Shown here: positions 6,017 through 7,404 of the stretch, piece by piece | Numbering within the stretch: the first letter of the stretch is position 1 | Layout of the letters: every line of letters starts with the position of its first letter | From: Balneolales bacterium | GTDB taxonomy: Bacteria; Bacteroidota; Rhodothermia; Balneolales; Balneolaceae | Length of the DNA stretch: 7,404 bases | Assembly (NCBI GenBank): GCA_030830725.1 | Contig: JAURMN010000130.1 | Coordinates: 1 to 7,404, forward strand | Direction: 5' to 3' | Program-made: the position numbers and the translations under genes | Notes under the pieces: generated by a model | Told to the model about the DNA's origin: nothing | Seen by the model: the letters and a program-made list of their open reading frames with translations, nothing else | Databases searched by the model: none

Positions 6017-6451
6017 ATGACCTCCCGTCCAGATACTTTGCCCTTGATTTCGTTTGATGCTTTTATCCGAAGCCGCTACAGTGAAACGGACCAGATGGGA
6101 TACGTCTATTATGGACGATATTTTGAATTTTTTGAGCAGGCTCGGACGGAGATGCTTCGGGCTATGGGGCTCCCTTACTCGCATATGGAGGCGGAAGGTG
6201 TGATGTTGCCTGTAATTCGGGCTGAAATCCAATATCATCATCCGATTTATTATGACGAATTGATGACGGTGCGTGTTCAGGTGTTTGAAGAGCCAGTGTC
6301 CAGAATACGTACGTTTTACGAGGTGTTTTCGGAGCGAAACTCAGATAAAGCGGCGGTGACGGGGTTTGTGGAGCTCTGTTTTCTGGATCGCGAGACCCGT
6401 CGGCCCGTTCGGGCGCCGGAGGTATTTTTGCGAGCCGTACAAGAACGATAG
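6017..6451 (+). CDS. Acyl-CoA thioesterase, YbgC/FadM-like hotdog fold
   Basis: A cytoplasmic single-domain hotdog-fold protein of 144 residues that should hydrolyse an acyl-CoA thioester. The active-site segment RYSETDQMGYVYYGRYFEFFEQART at residues 20-44 has the 4-hydroxybenzoyl-CoA thioesterase/YbgC pattern Y-x-E-T-D-x-x-G-x-V-x-Y-x-x-Y. Asp25 is the likely catalytic acid, and Tyr and Phe follow in the usual helix. The PVIRAEIQYHHPIYYDELMTV segment at 65-85 is the typical second conserved block. The substrate cannot be told: the family covers short- and long-chain acyl-CoAs, and related enzymes act in menaquinone synthesis. ATG 6017 lies 11 bp after the accA stop without a Shine-Dalgarno sequence, so the gene is probably expressed from the accA transcript. 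That placement suggests, without proving, a role in acyl-CoA balance. Confidence 0.88.
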   Translation: MTSRPDTLPLISFDAFIRSRYSETDQMGYVYYGRYFEFFEQARTEMLRAMGLPYSHMEAEGVMLPVIRAEIQYHHPIYYDELMTVRVQVFEEPVSRIRTFYEVFSERNSDKAAVTGFVELCFLDRETRRPVRAPEVFLRAVQER

Positions 6452-6471
6452 GCTGGTAAGGTTAGGTGGAG

Positions 6472-7041
6472 ATGATGAGTTCTCGTTTTTCATTGCGATT
6501 TGGATGGTATGTTCCGTTGTTGCTGATCCTGTCCGTATTGTGGGTTTTGTCACTGGGTCCAGGATTAGTGGATCCATCGCCATATGCGCCCTACAGAATC
6601 TATTTCCCACCCGCCTCGCATGAGATTACGGCAGAAACCGATTCCCTGAAACAGATGGCGATTTTCTCCGTAGAACAGACACGCAGATATAACTGGAATT
6701 ACCAGTTATTCTCGGCTTTGTGTCATTCAAAACCAGAGCGGTCGATTTTTTTGAATGGAGTTCAGATGCCGGTAAACTCCAGATGCAGCGGGATATTTAG
6801 TGGCCTTCTTGTTGGAATCGTGCTCATACCCTTGTTTGGGCATCGATTTTATCGAAAAAAATGGGTGGTATCCCTTTTGGGGTTGATGGTTATATTTCAA
6901 ATTATCGATGTAATCGGAAACAGTTTGGAATGGTGGATGAACTCTACCGCCTCACGATGGGTGATTGGATTTCCACTTGGCCTGTTTATCATAGTAACTC
7001 TTACCGATCTGTTTGTTTGCCTTCGATCCAAAGATGGGTAA
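6472..7041 (+). CDS. DUF2085-like integral membrane protein
   Basis: A 189-residue membrane protein of unknown function. It has four likely membrane segments, at about residues 11-30, 107-122, 131-150 and 163-184. A polar loop of about 70 residues after the first segment carries LCHSKPERSIFLNGVQMP-VNSRCSGI at 83-108. This resembles the DUF2085 signature, LCHQ-P-RSF---G---PVCARCTGIY, but one of the usual cysteines is Asn102 here and the Gln after Cys-His is Ser86. Cys84, His85 and Cys105 remain. The frame opens at GTG 6466; ATG 6472 and ATG 6475 are both better starts, and the AGGTGG at 6464-6469 is 5 nt from ATG 6475, so 6475 may be the real one. This is the only gene in the window with a Shine-Dalgarno-like sequence. 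It follows the thioesterase by about 20 bp and may share its transcript. Confidence 0.75.
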   Translation: MMSSRFSLRFGWYVPLLLILSVLWVLSLGPGLVDPSPYAPYRIYFPPASHEITAETDSLKQMAIFSVEQTRRYNWNYQLFSALCHSKPERSIFLNGVQMPVNSRCSGIFSGLLVGIVLIPLFGHRFYRKKWVVSLLGLMVIFQIIDVIGNSLEWWMNSTASRWVIGFPLGLFIIVTLTDLFVCLRSKDG

Positions 7042-7085
7042 ACTTTAGAAACGGAAGGCTCATCAATAACTCAACACAAACGACC

Positions 7086-7404
7086 ATGACAAATGTAGAG
7101 ATAGATACCCCGAATTCAGAGTCCAGTTGGACATCTGTGTTACTTATCGGAGGTTTGTTTGGGATTATCGCGTCCATTTTGGGATTGATTTCCGGATATA
7201 TCCAAATTTCTCAGGAACCCTCGGGCAGTCTGTTCGGACCGGCAGCGTTCACAGGAATACTGGTCTGTCTGATCACCGCCCTTACCGGCCTGGTTGCAGT
7301 GTGGCATTACACCAAAGAGGTAACGCGGGAAATTTCTTATGGGCAGGGAGCCTTGATTGGAGCTCTTTCGGCTGTTGTGGTAACGCTGATCAGTCTAACG
7401 CTGA
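7086..7404 (+). CDS. Integral membrane protein, 3' end beyond the window (DUF4199-like?)
   Basis: ATG 7086 opens a frame that stays open for 106 codons to the right edge, so the protein is incomplete. A polar N-terminus (MTNVEIDTPNSESSW) is followed by three hydrophobic segments at about residues 16-38, 52-75 and 86-106, with a short charged loop, WHYTKEVTREISYGQG, between the last two. A glycine-rich first segment, and a charged loop leading into I-S-[YF]-G-Q-G/A, resemble the DUF4199 membrane proteins common in Bacteroidota. The match is by eye and weak. No Shine-Dalgarno sequence precedes the ATG, and the 44-bp gap after the DUF2085-like gene shows no terminator, so co-transcription is plausible. 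Function unknown. Confidence 0.6.
   Translation, partial: MTNVEIDTPNSESSWTSVLLIGGLFGIIASILGLISGYIQISQEPSGSLFGPAAFTGILVCLITALTGLVAVWHYTKEVTREISYGQGALIGALSAVVVTLISLTL

Noticed and set aside
1..7404. Mobile element, CRISPR array, toxin-antitoxin or phage-defence system
   Set aside because: No transposase, integrase, terminal inverted repeats with target duplications, regularly spaced repeats or recognisable defence domains were seen on either strand.

Overview
The window (7404 bp) looks like ordinary chromosomal housekeeping DNA from a member of the Bacteroidota in the broad sense. I infer the Balneolia/Rhodothermia side of the group, but cannot fix the lineage without a search. The main pointers are a clear GldC protein, a family known from Bacteroidota, and start codons that mostly lack a Shine-Dalgarno sequence. 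A TAnnTTTG-type -7 box also lies in front of recN. Base composition is moderate in most genes (about 50% or slightly higher in lines counted by hand), except for one AT-rich lipoprotein gene.

Region 1 (1-1558): the 3' part of a large FAD/Fe-S oxidoreductase gene enters from the left on the plus strand. It is followed by a small AT-rich lipoprotein gene of the TRL-like family. A strong 16-bp hairpin with U-rich flanks then serves both this gene and the convergent recN gene.

Region 2 (1556-3534): recN, complete on the minus strand, encodes the SMC-like DNA repair ATPase. The 281-bp divergent spacer between recN and the next gene holds no coding sequence. It carries a -7-like box reading towards recN, an extended -10-like box reading towards rluD, and a GTTTCG/CGAAAC palindrome with repeated CGAAA units.

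Region 3 (3535-7404): a plus-strand run of six genes. These are an RluA/RluD-family pseudouridine synthase, gldC, accA (acetyl-CoA carboxylase alpha subunit), a YbgC/FadM-like hotdog thioesterase, a DUF2085-like membrane protein, and a second membrane protein cut by the right edge. The rluD-gldC spacing (about 11 bp) and the accA-thioesterase spacing (11 bp) suggest co-transcription. The 105-bp gap before accA carries two tandem mini-ORFs and may hold a separate promoter. The accA-thioesterase pair suggests acyl-CoA or malonyl-CoA metabolism; the two membrane proteins have no assignable function.

I found no mobile element, CRISPR array, intact tRNA or rRNA gene, toxin-antitoxin pair or defence system. 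I do not think the window contains a new multi-gene system. The items most worth a second look are the AT-rich lipoprotein gene, the accA leader, the variant Cys motif of the DUF2085 protein, the codon-use mosaic in recN and the palindromes upstream of rluD.
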